Source: Luteolibacter flavescens (lineage in GTDB: Bacteria > Verrucomicrobiota > Verrucomicrobiia > Verrucomicrobiales > Akkermansiaceae). From it: DNA of 64,000 bases. Numbering within the stretch: position 1 is the stretch's first letter; every line of letters starts with the position of its first letter. The stretch spans positions 372,001-436,000 of the forward strand of contig NZ_JAPDDS010000003.1 in assembly GCF_025950085.1 (NCBI RefSeq). The letters run 5' to 3'. The position numbers and the translations under genes are program-made. The notes under the pieces were generated by a model. The model ran no database searches. It worked only from the letters and a program-made list of their open reading frames with translations, and was not told where the DNA came from. Of the stretch, positions 51,853 through 61,251 are shown in pieces.

Positions 51853-53010
51853 ATGCGCATCTCCGGCCCATCGATTCTCGTGGCAGCGGCATCATTCGCG
51901 GCCTTGTGGACCATGTCCAAATCGAGCCAGCCGGAGAAGGCTTCGCTCGCAAGTCCGGGATCTTCAGAGCAGGTCTCCAACTCAGGAAACTTCGGCAAGG
52001 ATGAAGCCGCCGCTTGGCTTCGAAGGCAGATCCAGTTGTCGGCTGACTCGCGTTGGAAGTCGCCTAGAAAGGCGGCTCTTGCGAGAGCGTGCGCACAGAC
52101 TACCACATCGGAGTGCATGGATCTCTTGGAGGAGATCGAGCAGCACTACAGAGACCCTTCCTTCGGCGGTTCCAACAAGCTCAGGCGTCACTTGATCCGA
52201 CTCCAACCACTGCGGGATCTGCTGCTGGAGCAGGTCGCCCACGAAGAGCTGGAAACCTCCCTCAAGCGCTTCCCTTCCGGAGCCGAAGTCCTTCTGAGGG
52301 CATCCGCGAAGAAGAACGGGAAAGAAACATTGAAGGTCTGGAATCGGGTTCGTGATGAATGGCGGGAACTCGACCGGGATTCTCCGCCAATCAAATTTGA
52401 GTGGATCGAAGGAGTAGCCGGAGTGCCCACGATAGTCCGCGATGATGAACACTTCCCGGCTTGCGCCGCACTGGCCGAAGGCTGGGCCTCGACCGATCCG
52501 GAAGCAGCTTGGACAGCGGTCACAACCGGACGAATGAATGAACCTCCGGACTGCGACATCCTCAAGGGCTTCTTCGCCGGGCTGCCCCAAGACACCGACT
52601 GGTCAGCTTGGCCTTCTCGGTTGGAAGCCCTGCCGTGGAATAAACCTGATGACTTGTTTTTCGAGACGAGTTGCCGGGCTTTTGCGGCCCTCGCATTCGC
52701 GCAACGTTGGCTCCAATCAGACCCCGAAGCAGCCATGGCTTGGTTCGCGAAAGACAGGGCAACATGGGAGGAAGGGAACTGGGTCCGTATCCCTGTTTTC
52801 AAGCACGGGATCTTCGACAATGTTTACAGTCTCTCCGAACATGCGGCCTTGCTGGGAGAATGGATGAAGCAACAGCCAGAAACAGCATCGGCATGGCTTT
52901 CGCATGCCGATGAAATTCTCGCTCCAGAAGAAGTGCTTCGCGAAATCTCAATTGAAATGGAGATACCGGAGACTCTGAAAAAACAGATCGCGGAACGCTA
53001 CGAGGAATGA
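51853..53010 (+). CDS. Exported helical-repeat (DPxAA) protein, paralog 2
   Basis: The 385-residue protein has an N-terminal signal or anchor (SILVAAASFAALWTM), a Ser-rich linker, and then helical repeat units marked by W-x-x-x-DP-[EK]-AA-x-x-[AW], such as WASTDPEAAWTAV, WLQSDPEAAMAWFA and WMKQQPETASAWL. It is a distant relative of the protein encoded at 24563 and probably folds as an alpha-solenoid. Its DNA is visibly less GC-rich than its neighbours. It lies alone between two terminators. Function unknown. Confidence 0.7.
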   Translation: MRISGPSILVAAASFAALWTMSKSSQPEKASLASPGSSEQVSNSGNFGKDEAAAWLRRQIQLSADSRWKSPRKAALARACAQTTTSECMDLLEEIEQHYRDPSFGGSNKLRRHLIRLQPLRDLLLEQVAHEELETSLKRFPSGAEVLLRASAKKNGKETLKVWNRVRDEWRELDRDSPPIKFEWIEGVAGVPTIVRDDEHFPACAALAEGWASTDPEAAWTAVTTGRMNEPPDCDILKGFFAGLPQDTDWSAWPSRLEALPWNKPDDLFFETSCRAFAALAFAQRWLQSDPEAAMAWFAKDRATWEEGNWVRIPVFKHGIFDNVYSLSEHAALLGEWMKQQPETASAWLSHADEILAPEEVLREISIEMEIPETLKKQIAERYEE

Positions 53011-53095
53011 GAACCGCCCCTCCCCTTTGCCTGATCAAACGGGATGGCCTTTCTGGGCTTGGAAGAGCCTGAGCCGCGACCCTGAGTGCCCCTCG

Positions 53096-53134
53096 AAAAA
53101 CAAACGGACACCGGGAGCTTGTCCGGTGTCCGTT
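53096..53134 (-). terminator. Intrinsic terminator after argG
   Basis: A perfect 12-base stem (53103-53114 with 53123-53134, core CGGACACCGG), loop of eight bases; on the minus strand the stem is followed by TTTGTTTTT. It lies 65 bases after the argG stop. Confidence 0.85.
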
Positions 53135-53198
53135 GCTGGTGAGTGGATGGGCGCGGGGCCTGTGCCGTGTCGACGGGACGTCGACACCCCTCAAGGGC

Positions 53199-54482
53199 TT
53201 ACTTGACCTGGCGGGCGCTGGCCTTGAGGCGCAGGGCGTTGAGGGCGATGAAGCCGGTGGCGTCGTCCTGGTTGTAGGCCGCTTCCTGGCCGCCTTCCAT
53301 GGTGGCGACTGCTTCGGAGTAGAGGCTGTGCGGGCTCTTGCGGCCGGCATTCATCACGTTGCCCTTGTAGAGCTTCACGCGCACCTCGCCGGAGACGGTC
53401 TGCTGGGTCTGGGTGACGAGTGCCTGGATGGCCTCACGCTCGGGGGCGAACCAGAAGCCATTGTAAACGAGCTGCGCGTACTTCGGGATGAGGCCGTCGC
53501 GGATGAACATGGCCTCGCGGTCCACGGTCAGCGCCTCGAGGTCGCGGTGGGCGGCGAGCAGGATGGTGCCGCCGGGGGTCTCATAGACGCCGCGGGACTT
53601 CATGCCGACGAAGCGGTTTTCCACGATGTCCACCCGGCCGACGCCATTGCGGCCGCCGAGCAGGTTCAGCACGCGCATCACGCCGTACGGGGTGAGCAGC
53701 GTGTAGCCGTCCTGGCTGCCGGTGACCTTCACGTCGCCGAGCTCGGTGATGATCGCGTCGAGGCCGTCGTGCCTGATGCCGATGGCATTGCCCTTGTCGA
53801 AAAGGATCTCGACGTATTCCGGGGTGTCCGGGGCGTCTTCCGGGGCCACGGAGAGGACGTACATCTCGCGGTCGTCCGGGGTGGTGGCGTCGTACCACGG
53901 GTCCTCGAGCATGCCGGCCTCGAAGGAGATGTGCAGAAGATTCCGGTCCATCGAGTAGGGCTTCTTCATGGAAGCCTTGATCGGGATATTGTGCGCCTCG
54001 GCGTAGGCGATCATCTCGGAGCGGCCGGGGAATTGCTCGCGGAAGGAAGCGTCGCGCCATGGGGCGATGCACTTCACATTCGGAGCGAGCGAGGCGGCGG
54101 AAAGCTCGAAGCGGACCTGGTCATTGCCCTTGCCGGTGGCACCGTGGGCGATGGCGTCGGCGCCTTCCGCGATGGCGATGTCCAGCATGCCTTTGGCGAT
54201 GCACGGGCGGGCGATCGAGGTGCCGAGCAGGTAGCGGCCCTCGTAGATCGCGCCAGCTTGGATCATCGGGAAGATGTAGTTGGCCGCGAAGTCCTCCTTG
54301 AGGTCGCCGATGTAGCACTTCGAGGCACCGGTGGTGAGGGCCTTTTCCTCCAGGCCGTCCAGCTCGTCGCCCTGACCCACGTCCGCGCAGTAGGCGATGA
54401 TTTCAGCGTTGTACTTCTCCTTGAGCCAGAGAAGCAGCACGGAGGTGTCGAGTCCTCCCGAGTAAGCGACGACGATTTTCAT
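53199..54482 (-). CDS. argG: Argininosuccinate synthase
   Basis: The 427-residue enzyme joins citrulline and aspartate in arginine synthesis. It has the ATP P-loop [14 protein letters not shown], then [14 protein letters not shown], the [15 protein letters not shown] motif, [16 protein letters not shown] and a C-terminal dimer arm. It is longer than E. coli type I enzymes but near the 400-residue type II in core. I chose ATG 54482, immediately before the P-loop. A clear terminator follows. The start faces lgt across a 135-bp spacer with an inverted repeat. Confidence 0.98.
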   Translation of the reverse strand: MKIVVAYSGGLDTSVLLLWLKEKYNAEIIAYCADVGQGDELDGLEEKALTTGASKCYIGDLKEDFAANYIFPMIQAGAIYEGRYLLGTSIARPCIAKGMLDIAIAEGADAIAHGATGKGNDQVRFELSAASLAPNVKCIAPWRDASFREQFPGRSEMIAYAEAHNIPIKASMKKPYSMDRNLLHISFEAGMLEDPWYDATTPDDREMYVLSVAPEDAPDTPEYVEILFDKGNAIGIRHDGLDAIITELGDVKVTGSQDGYTLLTPYGVMRVLNLLGGRNGVGRVDIVENRFVGMKSRGVYETPGGTILLAAHRDLEALTVDREAMFIRDGLIPKYAQLVYNGFWFAPEREAIQALVTQTQQTVSGEVRVKLYKGNVMNAGRKSPHSLYSEAVATMEGGQEAAYNQDDATGFIALNALRLKASARQVK

Positions 54483-54511
54483 GGCGGCGGGAGGACAGCA
54501 CGGGGCGGAGG

Positions 54512-54591
54512 CGGTAGCAAGTAGCGAGTGGCGGGGCGAAATCGCCATCTGCGGCAGCAATGCACCCCGGCCCCCTCGCTACTTGCTACCG
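54512..54591. repeat. 17-base perfect inverted repeat between argG and lgt
   Basis: CGGTAGCAAGTAGCGAG (54512-54528) and its exact inverse (54575-54591) flank a 46-base GC-rich loop in the divergent spacer. GTAGCAAGTAGCGAG contains two near-copies of a GTAGC unit, a form common in intergenic DNA of this group as I recall. No T-run follows. A REP-like element or dispersed palindrome is likely. Confidence 0.75.
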
Positions 54592-54617
54592 GCTACCGGC
54601 TGCTCTCTAGTCGCCGC

Positions 54618-55652
54618 GTGTTCGCGACTTACGTGCATGACCTGAGCCCCGTGCTCATCCGCTTCACCGATGCCATCCAGCTCCGCTGGTACGGCCTGGC
54701 CTATCTGGCGGCATTCCTGGTGGGTGCCTGGCTGCTGAACGTGCTGGCAAAGCGGAAGCTGTGGGTGCTGCCGCCCGGCGCGGCGGGCGACTTCATCGCG
54801 GCGGCGGCCATCTTCGGCGTCTTCATCGGCGGGCGGGTCGGCTACATGCTGTGGTATCACAGCCGCGAGCACGGCTGGGACTGGGTGAATCAGGACCCGC
54901 TGATGCTCTTCAAGGTGTGGGAAGGCGGCATGGCCAGCCATGGTGGCATCCTCGGGCTGGTGATTTTCACCTGGTTCTACGCGCGGAAGAAAAACGTCTC
55001 CTGGCGCGGTCTAGGCGACGGCCTCTGCGTCGCGGCTCCGCTCGGCCTGTTCTTCGGCCGGTTGGCGAATTTCTGGAACGGCGAGCTCTATGGTCGCGCG
55101 GCCCAAGGCGTGGCGTGGGCGGTGAAATTCCCCCGCTCGCTGGTGGAGCAGCAAAAAGCCGAGGGCGTCGATTTCCCCGCGGCCATGCAAGCCGCCTCCG
55201 AGGTATCCCCGACGATCAAAGAGTCCTTCGACCTCTGGCAGCAGGACCGAATCAGCAGCCACGCCATGATGGATGCGATGCTCGCGGTGCAGCGGAAGGA
55301 TCCCGCCGTCTCAAAGGCAATCGAGCCCTTCCTGCAACCGCGCCACCCGTCCCAGCTCTACGAGGGCCTGCTGGAGGGCGTCGTGCTCTTCGCCATCCTC
55401 TGGTGGGTGCGGAACCGCTTCCCGCAGCTCCCGGCTGGCATCCTGACCGGCCTGTTCTTCATCTTCTACGCGCTGTTCCGTATCTTTGCGGAGCAATTCC
55501 GCGAGCCCGACTCGAAGATGGTCGGTTTCATGACCAGCGGGCAATTCCTCTCGCTCTTCATGGTCCTGGCCGGTGCGGCATTCATCGTCTCGGCCAAGCT
55601 GATGCCGACGAAGCACCGCATGACCTCCACCGCCGCCCCGGAGGCCAAGTGA
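54618..55652 (+). CDS. lgt: Prolipoprotein diacylglyceryl transferase
   Basis: The 344-residue inner-membrane enzyme adds diacylglycerol to the lipobox cysteine of prolipoproteins. It has about seven helices, GGMASHGGILG (catalytic His region), the Lgt signature GRLANFWNGELYGR with its Asn and Glu, and the late RHPSQLYEG with the essential His. About 70 residues lie between the signature and RHPSQLYE, longer than in E. coli Lgt, and are mostly charged and helical. I chose GTG 54618; the frame upstream runs into the inverted repeat. The YgiB-like lipoprotein in this window would be a substrate. Confidence 0.95.
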   Translation: MFATYVHDLSPVLIRFTDAIQLRWYGLAYLAAFLVGAWLLNVLAKRKLWVLPPGAAGDFIAAAAIFGVFIGGRVGYMLWYHSREHGWDWVNQDPLMLFKVWEGGMASHGGILGLVIFTWFYARKKNVSWRGLGDGLCVAAPLGLFFGRLANFWNGELYGRAAQGVAWAVKFPRSLVEQQKAEGVDFPAAMQAASEVSPTIKESFDLWQQDRISSHAMMDAMLAVQRKDPAVSKAIEPFLQPRHPSQLYEGLLEGVVLFAILWWVRNRFPQLPAGILTGLFFIFYALFRIFAEQFREPDSKMVGFMTSGQFLSLFMVLAGAAFIVSAKLMPTKHRMTSTAAPEAK

Positions 55653-55685
55653 GAGATTACCGGGGCCGGACGCCGCTGATCTTTC

Positions 55686-56447
55686 TCAGTAGCGGGCCGG
55701 CTCCACCTTGTCCTTCGTGAAGCGGACGACCACGAGGTAGCCGCCGCCCTGGCTGGAGACGCCCAGCAGCGCGGAGCCCCCGCTCTTCAGCTTCCACAGG
55801 TGGGTCGGCAGGAACATGTCGTCCTTCACCTGATTGATCCCCGGGTAGGCACCGCCTTGGACGGGCTTGCCGTGGAGGGTGGTCATCAGTTCCACGAGCT
55901 GCGCCCAGGTCGCCTGCAGGTTACCCGCGTAGGCATCCGAGCGCTGGGCCTGCGTCTGAAGCACCACCTCGCTGAGCGTTTGGACCGGCGTCCAGTCGAA
56001 GAAAAGCTCGCAATGCAAGCCGCCGATCTTCTGGCGGGTGCGATAGACGCCATTCAAGCCGGTGCGGGCCATGTAGCTCTCATCCAGCGTGGTCTCGACC
56101 GCCTTGCTCTCCTTCAGCTTCTTTTTGACGGTGTCCGTCGTGTCGCCGAAGCACAGCGTGTCAAAGACAGCATTCGGGTCCGGTGCCACCTCGGGCTCGG
56201 CGGCTGCAGGCTTTTTCCCGGCGGTGGCCGATTGGGTGGTCACCCATGTCTTCTCATCCGGGTGGAGCTTCGCGTAGTCCACGGTGAAGACCTTCCCGTC
56301 CTCACGGCGGATCGTGACGCCCGAGTCCGTGTGCGACACGTACTCCCCGGTGAAGGAATTTCCACCGTCCGCGCTCTTCCACGTCCGCGATTCCGCGAAG
56401 AGTGACACGGTGCCGGAAAGGAAGGCGGTGAGGAGAAGGAGTCGCAT
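55686..56447 (-). CDS. Exported SHD1-domain protein
   Basis: The 253-residue protein has a signal peptide (RLLLLTAFLSGTVSLFAES) and an SHD1-like domain at about 21-70 (RTWKSADGGNSFTGEYVSHT, VTIRREDGKVFTVDYAKLHP), a small SH3-like module common in Planctomycetes/Verrucomicrobia exported proteins. The rest is a mixed alpha/beta domain of about 150 residues with no known match, containing FDTLCFGDTTDTVKKKL and FFDWTPVQTLSEVVLQT. I chose ATG 56447, at the signal peptide. Function unknown; a periplasmic adaptor is possible. Confidence 0.8.
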   Translation of the reverse strand: MRLLLLTAFLSGTVSLFAESRTWKSADGGNSFTGEYVSHTDSGVTIRREDGKVFTVDYAKLHPDEKTWVTTQSATAGKKPAAAEPEVAPDPNAVFDTLCFGDTTDTVKKKLKESKAVETTLDESYMARTGLNGVYRTRQKIGGLHCELFFDWTPVQTLSEVVLQTQAQRSDAYAGNLQATWAQLVELMTTLHGKPVQGGAYPGINQVKDDMFLPTHLWKLKSGGSALLGVSSQGGGYLVVVRFTKDKVEPARY

Positions 56448-56487
56448 GGGTATGCTGGAAGAACGCCGCGGGGCGCGGAAAGTTGAC

Positions 56488-56524
56488 AAAAAAATCCCGG
56501 CAACGGGCAAAGCCGCGGCCGGGA
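56488..56524 (-). terminator. Intrinsic terminator after the TIGR04073-like gene
   Basis: GCCGGGA and TCCCGGC (56518-56524 with 56495-56501) form a seven-base stem with a 16-base GC-rich loop; on the minus strand the stem is followed by seven T residues. It lies 25 bases after the gene's stop at 56550. Confidence 0.8.
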
Positions 56525-56549
56525 CCAATGAACTGTCTATCCTACCGGA

Positions 56550-56981
56550 TTACCAGCGCTGGGTGCGTGCGTGGTGGAAGTGGCTTTCGAAGCCGAGTTC
56601 CGGCGGGAACTCCGAGAGACCGTCGGACGGGTTCATCTCGATGCGGTTGTCTTCGCCGCAACGCTCGTACGGCGGCTTGAAGGTGCCGCGGTAGGTCGGG
56701 CAGGTGAAGGTGAAGACTTCATAGAAGCCGTAGCCGAGGCGCTTCAGGGAGCGGCTGGTGCCGTCCACCACGCCGAAGGACCAGCCAGCCTTGCGGCCGT
56801 AGTCGTCGGACTTGCGGACGATCTGCTCGGGCAGTTCCATGAATCCATAGAGGATGTTGCTGATGCCGCGGCCCAGCTTGCGGGTCGCCGTGTAGGTCGA
56901 TCCCGGAGGAGCTTGGATATCGGCGGAAGCAACGCCGCCAAGGGCGAGCACGGCTGTAGCGAGAACGGCGAGTTTTTTCAT
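56550..56981 (-). CDS. Exosortase-system-associated TIGR04073-family protein
   Basis: The 143-residue protein has a signal peptide (MKKLAVLATAVLALGGVASA) and then TATRKLGRGISNILYGFMEL, the TIGR04073 signature [RK]K-LGRG-[IL]xN-[IV]-[LF]YG-[LF]xE-[LI]P, and FTFTCPTYRGTFKPPYERCG later. These proteins occur in genomes with exosortase/PEP-CTERM systems, especially Verrucomicrobia; their own role is unknown. It has its own terminator and stands between the SHD1 gene and serA. Confidence 0.85.
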   Translation of the reverse strand: MKKLAVLATAVLALGGVASADIQAPPGSTYTATRKLGRGISNILYGFMELPEQIVRKSDDYGRKAGWSFGVVDGTSRSLKRLGYGFYEVFTFTCPTYRGTFKPPYERCGEDNRIEMNPSDGLSEFPPELGFESHFHHARTQRW

Positions 56982-57119
56982 GTCCTGCGGTTAGGTTAGG
57001 AGCGGGAATCGGGGGTTGGCAACGGGAAAGTGGGGCAGGAAGGCAGTTCCAAGGGAAAAGTTCCGGGTGCAAAAAGGCCGGTAAATACCGAGTGCCTACC
57101 CCGACTTCCGTTTCGGGTT

Positions 57120-58724
57120 TCAGAGATCCAGCGTCAGCACGCGCAGGATGCCCGGGGTGCTGCGGAGCTGGTCGATGAGGGCGGCGGGCGGCTCGGAATC
57201 GACTTCCATGAGAGTCAGCGCGCGGCTGCGGTCGGCGGTGCGGCTGAGGTCCATGTTCGCGATATTCACGCTGGCGGCGCCGAGGGCGGTGCCGATCACG
57301 CCGACGATGCCCGGGCGGTCGTCATTCTCCACCAGCAGGAAGCGGCCGGAAATATTGCAGTCCACGTAGAGGTGGTCGATTTCCACGATCCGCGGCGAGC
57401 GGCCGATGATCGTTCCGGCCACGCGGTAGCGGGCCTCGCCCTTGCGGAGCTCAGCGACGAGCAGCTCGTTGAATTCCGTCTTCGCATTGATCGTCGATTC
57501 CACGAGATCGAGGCCGAGCTGGGCGGCAACGGCGGGGACATTGACAATATTCACCTGGCCTTCCTGATGCGATGCCTCCAACAGGGCGGTCAGCACCGTG
57601 CGGGAAACGAGGCCGGTGTCCTTCTTCGCGAGGGCGCCGTGGTAGGACACGCGCAGCGAGTCCGGGCCGGCCGGGCCAAGCTTTGCCAGCAGCTTGCCGA
57701 GCGCGCGGGCGAGGCCGAGATAGGGGCCGACTTCCGCCAGCGCCTTTGCGTCCAGCGACGGCATGTTGATTGCATTCCGAATCTCGCCGGTGACGAAGAA
57801 ATCGCGGAGCTGCTCGGCCACTTGGATGCCCACGTTTTCCTGCGCCTCATTCGTCGAGGCACCGAGGTGCGGGGTGAAGACGACGTGCTTGTTCAGAGTG
57901 AAAAGCGGGTGATCGTTCGGCGGCGGCTCCACCTCGAAAACATCGAGGCCGGCCCCGGCGATGTGGCCGGATTCGATGGCCGCCTTCAGCGCTTCCTCGT
58001 CGATCAGGCCGCCGCGGGCACAATTGATGACCAGCGCGCCCTTGTTCATCAGGGCAAGGCGCTCGGCATTGATCAGGCGGTTGGTGTCCGGGGTGAGCGG
58101 TACGTGCAGCGTAACCACGTCGGCACCCTTCAGGGCCTCGTCCGGCGTGGCGGCCAGCTCCACCTTCAGCTCGTCGGCGCGGGTCTGGGTGAGGAAGGGA
58201 TCGTACGCGACCACCGTCATGTTGAAGGCCTGGGCGCGCTTGGCGAATTCCGTGCCGATTCGGCCCATGCCGAGGATGGCAAGGCGCTTCGTATTCAGCT
58301 CTATGCCCTGGTAGGCCTTGCGGGCGGCCTTGAAGTCGCCCTTCAGCACGGCGGAGTGGGCCGGGCCGATATTGCGGGCGGCGCTGAGCATCAGCGTGAA
58401 GGCATGCTCGGCAGTCGAGATCGTGTTGCCGGTCGGCGTGTTCATCACGATCACGCCGTGGTCGGTGGCGGCTTTGCGGTCGATATTGTCCACCCCCACC
58501 CCGGCGCGGCCCACGGCCTTCAGGTTCGTGGCGGCGGCCAGCAGCTCGGCGGTGACCTTCGTCTCGGAGCGGACAACGAGGCCGTGATAGTCGCCGATGA
58601 TCTTCAAAAGCTCCTCCGGCTTGAGACCGGTATTTACATCCACGGAGATTCCCGGGGCGGCAGCGAGGGCTTCGACACCTTTCTCCGAAATCGGATCCGA
58701 AACGAGCACGCGGTAAGTGGCCAT
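57120..58724 (-). CDS. serA: D-3-phosphoglycerate dehydrogenase (long form)
   Basis: The 534-residue protein is the long type of SerA that starts serine synthesis from 3-phosphoglycerate. It has the NAD-binding LAILGMGRIGTEFAKRA, the catalytic region VINCARGGLIDEEAL, the histidine region FTPHLGASTNEAQENVG, an ASB-type intervening domain (about 320-450) and a C-terminal ACT domain with LLVENDDRPGIVGVIG, where serine feedback usually acts. It is divergent from ilvD across a 398-bp spacer. Confidence 0.98.
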   Translation of the reverse strand: MATYRVLVSDPISEKGVEALAAAPGISVDVNTGLKPEELLKIIGDYHGLVVRSETKVTAELLAAATNLKAVGRAGVGVDNIDRKAATDHGVIVMNTPTGNTISTAEHAFTLMLSAARNIGPAHSAVLKGDFKAARKAYQGIELNTKRLAILGMGRIGTEFAKRAQAFNMTVVAYDPFLTQTRADELKVELAATPDEALKGADVVTLHVPLTPDTNRLINAERLALMNKGALVINCARGGLIDEEALKAAIESGHIAGAGLDVFEVEPPPNDHPLFTLNKHVVFTPHLGASTNEAQENVGIQVAEQLRDFFVTGEIRNAINMPSLDAKALAEVGPYLGLARALGKLLAKLGPAGPDSLRVSYHGALAKKDTGLVSRTVLTALLEASHQEGQVNIVNVPAVAAQLGLDLVESTINAKTEFNELLVAELRKGEARYRVAGTIIGRSPRIVEIDHLYVDCNISGRFLLVENDDRPGIVGVIGTALGAASVNIANMDLSRTADRSRALTLMEVDSEPPAALIDQLRSTPGILRVLTLDL

Positions 58725-59122
58725 GTCAGAAGCGCCATAGGCGTGCCCGGACGGGCTGGCAAGAGCGGGCAGGACTCATTCGCGTCACCGCTGGAAATCA
58801 AAGCCGCACAACGAACGGCCACTCCTGCGGCGACTGCTCGCCCTTGCCGGACTCTCTCCTTACGGAATCTCTTGGGTTGTGCCGGGATATCCCTGGGTTC
58901 AGAGGAACCGGCGATTTTCGTGAGGAGAGTGTGTCGGCAAGGGCAGCAACCTGCAATTAACGCGGTATTTACAAACGATACGAATTGCGGGGACGGCAAG
59001 AGAATTCCCTGACTGCCCGGTCAAAAATGTGAATAATTTTCACCAACGGTCGTTTGGGAACCCTTTCGCACAACCAATACGCTCTTGGCGCGCCGCGCGG
59101 AGCCCCGTAGCATGTCCCTCCC
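58725..59122. other. 398-bp divergent spacer between serA and ilvD
   Basis: I see no credible gene here. The part from about 58955 to 59045 is AT-richer and probably holds promoters for both genes. It contains a dyad GTGAA (59029-59033) and TTCAC (59039-59043), 80 bases before the ilvD start. I found no attenuator or T-box pattern. The rest of the spacer shows nothing else of note. Confidence 0.6.
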
Positions 59123-60823
59123 ATGCCCGACCCGACCAGACCCTACTCCTCACTCATGCTCGACGGCCCGGACCGCGCGCCCTCGCGTGCGATGCTCTAC
59201 GCCGTCGGCTTCAAGAAGGAAGACTTCGCCAAGCCGCACATCGGCATCGCTTCCACCTGGTCGCAGGTCACCCCGTGCAACATCCACATCGACCGCCTCG
59301 CCCGGGAATCCGCCAACGGCGCGGACGCAGCAGGTGGCAAGGCCGTGATCTTCAACACGATCACCATTTCCGACGGCATCTCGATGGGCACCGAGGGGAT
59401 GAAGTACTCGCTCGTCTCCCGCGAGGTCATCGCCGACTCGATCGAGACGGTGGTGGGCTGCGAGGGCATGGACGGCTTCGTCGCGATCGGTGGCTGTGAC
59501 AAGAACATGCCGGCCTGCGTGATGGCGATGGCGCGGATGAACCGCCCGTCGGTTTTCGTCTATGGCGGCACCATCCTGCCGGGCTGCGCCACCATCAAGG
59601 GCGAGCAAAAGGACCTCGATATCGTATCCGTCTTCGAAGCGGTCGGAAAGCACGCGTCCGGCGAGTATTCCGACGAGGAACTCGAGACCGTGGAAAGCTG
59701 CGCCATCCCCGGCGAAGGCTCCTGCGGCGGCATGTACACGGCGAATACGATGGCATCCGCGATCGAGGCGCTGGGCATGTCCCTGCCAAACTCCTCCGCA
59801 CAGGCCGCGGTGTCCGAGGACAAGATGCGCGACTGCTTCGACGCCGGTGCCGCCGTGTTGAACATGATCAATCTCGGCATCAAGCCGCGCGACATCATGA
59901 CGCGGAAGGCCTTCGAAAACGCCATCACCGTGGTGATCGCGCTCGGTGGCTCGACGAATGCGGTGCTGCACCTTCTCGCCATGGCGCACGCCGCCGAGGT
60001 GGAACTCTCGATCAATGACTTCACGGAGATCGGCAAGAAGGTTCCGCTGCTCGCGGACCTGAAGCCCTCCGGCAAGTATTCCATGGCCGCGCTCGTGAAG
60101 ATCGGCGGCACCGTGCCGCTGCTCCGCATCCTGCTCGAGGCCGGCCTGCTCCACGGTGACTGCCTCACCGTGACCGGCAAGACGCTGGCGGAAAACCTCG
60201 CCAACTCGAAGATCCACTACCCCGAGGGCCAGGAAATCATCCGCCCGCTCGACAATCCGATCAAGAAGGACAGCCACCTGCGCATCCTCTACGGCAATCT
60301 CGCCCCCGGCGGCGCGGTGGCCAAGATCACCGGCAAGGAAGGCGAGGTCTTCACCGGCCGTGCCCGCGTCTTCGACTCCGAGGACGAAGGCATGAAGGCG
60401 ATCCTCGACAATCTGATCGTGGAGGGCGACGTGATCGTCATCCGCCGCGAGGGGCCGAAGGGCGGCCCCGGCATGCGTGAGATGCTCGGGCCGACCAGCG
60501 CCATCATGGGCCTGGGTCTCGGCAAGAAGGTCGCGCTCATCACCGACGGTCGCTTCTCCGGCGGCAGCCACGGCTTCGTGGTCGGCCACATCACCCCGGA
60601 AGCACACGACGGCGGCCCGATCGGCCTGCTCGTGGAAGGTGACATCGTCACCATCGACGCGGTGAACAACGTCCTCTCCGTGGATCTCGACGATGCCGCG
60701 CTGAAGGCCCGCCGTGAGAACTGGACCCCGCCTGCCCCGCGCTACACCCGCGGCGTGCTGGCGAAGTATGCCAAGCTCACGACCAGCGCCAGCGAGGGCG
60801 CCGTGACGGACAAGTATCTCTGA
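59123..60823 (+). CDS. ilvD: Dihydroxy-acid dehydratase
   Basis: The 566-residue Fe-S enzyme makes 2-oxo acids for valine, leucine and isoleucine synthesis. Cluster cysteines are in [14 protein letters not shown] and [13 protein letters not shown], followed by [12 protein letters not shown]. The C-terminal [21 protein letters not shown] is the usual end motif. The length is typical of the [2Fe-2S] or [4Fe-4S] class. A 10-base hairpin (60839-60869) follows the stop but lacks a T-run. Confidence 0.98.
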   Translation: MPDPTRPYSSLMLDGPDRAPSRAMLYAVGFKKEDFAKPHIGIASTWSQVTPCNIHIDRLARESANGADAAGGKAVIFNTITISDGISMGTEGMKYSLVSREVIADSIETVVGCEGMDGFVAIGGCDKNMPACVMAMARMNRPSVFVYGGTILPGCATIKGEQKDLDIVSVFEAVGKHASGEYSDEELETVESCAIPGEGSCGGMYTANTMASAIEALGMSLPNSSAQAAVSEDKMRDCFDAGAAVLNMINLGIKPRDIMTRKAFENAITVVIALGGSTNAVLHLLAMAHAAEVELSINDFTEIGKKVPLLADLKPSGKYSMAALVKIGGTVPLLRILLEAGLLHGDCLTVTGKTLAENLANSKIHYPEGQEIIRPLDNPIKKDSHLRILYGNLAPGGAVAKITGKEGEVFTGRARVFDSEDEGMKAILDNLIVEGDVIVIRREGPKGGPGMREMLGPTSAIMGLGLGKKVALITDGRFSGGSHGFVVGHITPEAHDGGPIGLLVEGDIVTIDAVNNVLSVDLDDAALKARRENWTPPAPRYTRGVLAKYAKLTTSASEGAVTDKYL

Positions 60824-60897
60824 AGCTGCTTTTTCTCCCTGGAAGCGGGCCCGCCGGGTCCGCTTCCAGCGGACGGCCGCTAATCCCGGGCGCGGCC

Positions 60898-61083
60898 TCA
60901 GTTTTCGCCGTGCGTGACGCGGGCGAGCTGGGCTTCGAGGACAGCGACGCGGTTGTTCAGGTCCTGCATGCAGGCAAAAAGGCCTCTCAGGATAGACATG
61001 AGGCGCTCTGCTTGCGCCTCTTCCATGGTACTGAGCTCGGCGGACAATGCATGCATCAAATCGTCAGGCGTAGTGGAAGACAT
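60898..61083 (-). CDS. Small coiled-coil protein
   Basis: The 61-residue protein is one amphipathic helix: EEAQAERLMSILRGLF and MQDLNNRVAVLEAQLARV have heptad spacing. It could be a short oligomerisation protein or an adaptor. There is no close neighbour on its strand apart from the DUF3108 gene 168 bp upstream. A 14-base palindrome lies in that spacer. It has no clear ribosome site, so it is less certain than its neighbours. Confidence 0.45.
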   Translation of the reverse strand: MSSTTPDDLMHALSAELSTMEEAQAERLMSILRGLFACMQDLNNRVAVLEAQLARVTHGEN

Positions 61084-61207
61084 GGTATCAATCTGGGGGG
61101 AACCACGAAACCCGCTGCAACTGATGCAATACGCACGCAGATACAGGAATTCGGTGAAGCTGCGTTTAACTTATCCAAAATCGGACAGTTTTCAAGCGCT
61201 TGTTCTA

Positions 61208-61221
61208 ACGTAGATCTACGT
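61208..61221. promoter_or_regulatory. 14-base perfect palindrome upstream of the small coiled-coil gene
   Basis: ACGTAGATCTACGT is fully self-complementary and lies in an AT-rich spacer, 125 bases before the start of the 61-residue gene and 31 bases after the DUF3108 stop. Its symmetry and length fit a dimeric regulator's operator, but no regulator is suggested. Confidence 0.35.
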
Positions 61222-61251
61222 GTATTACGGGGAAAATCTGCGCTTCCAAGC

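Noticed and set aside
58634-58999. 121-codon minus-strand frame reaching into the serA-ilvD spacer
   Set aside because: It overlaps the serA start in another frame and shows no domain or plausible initiation signal.
57030-59012. 660-codon plus-strand frame opposite serA
   Set aside because: serA is unambiguous; the antisense frame has no recognisable domain and a composition typical of reverse-strand frames in GC-rich DNA.
60839-60869. Hairpin after ilvD as an intrinsic terminator
   Set aside because: The 10-base stem is perfect but no T-run follows on either strand; I kept it only as a note under ilvD.
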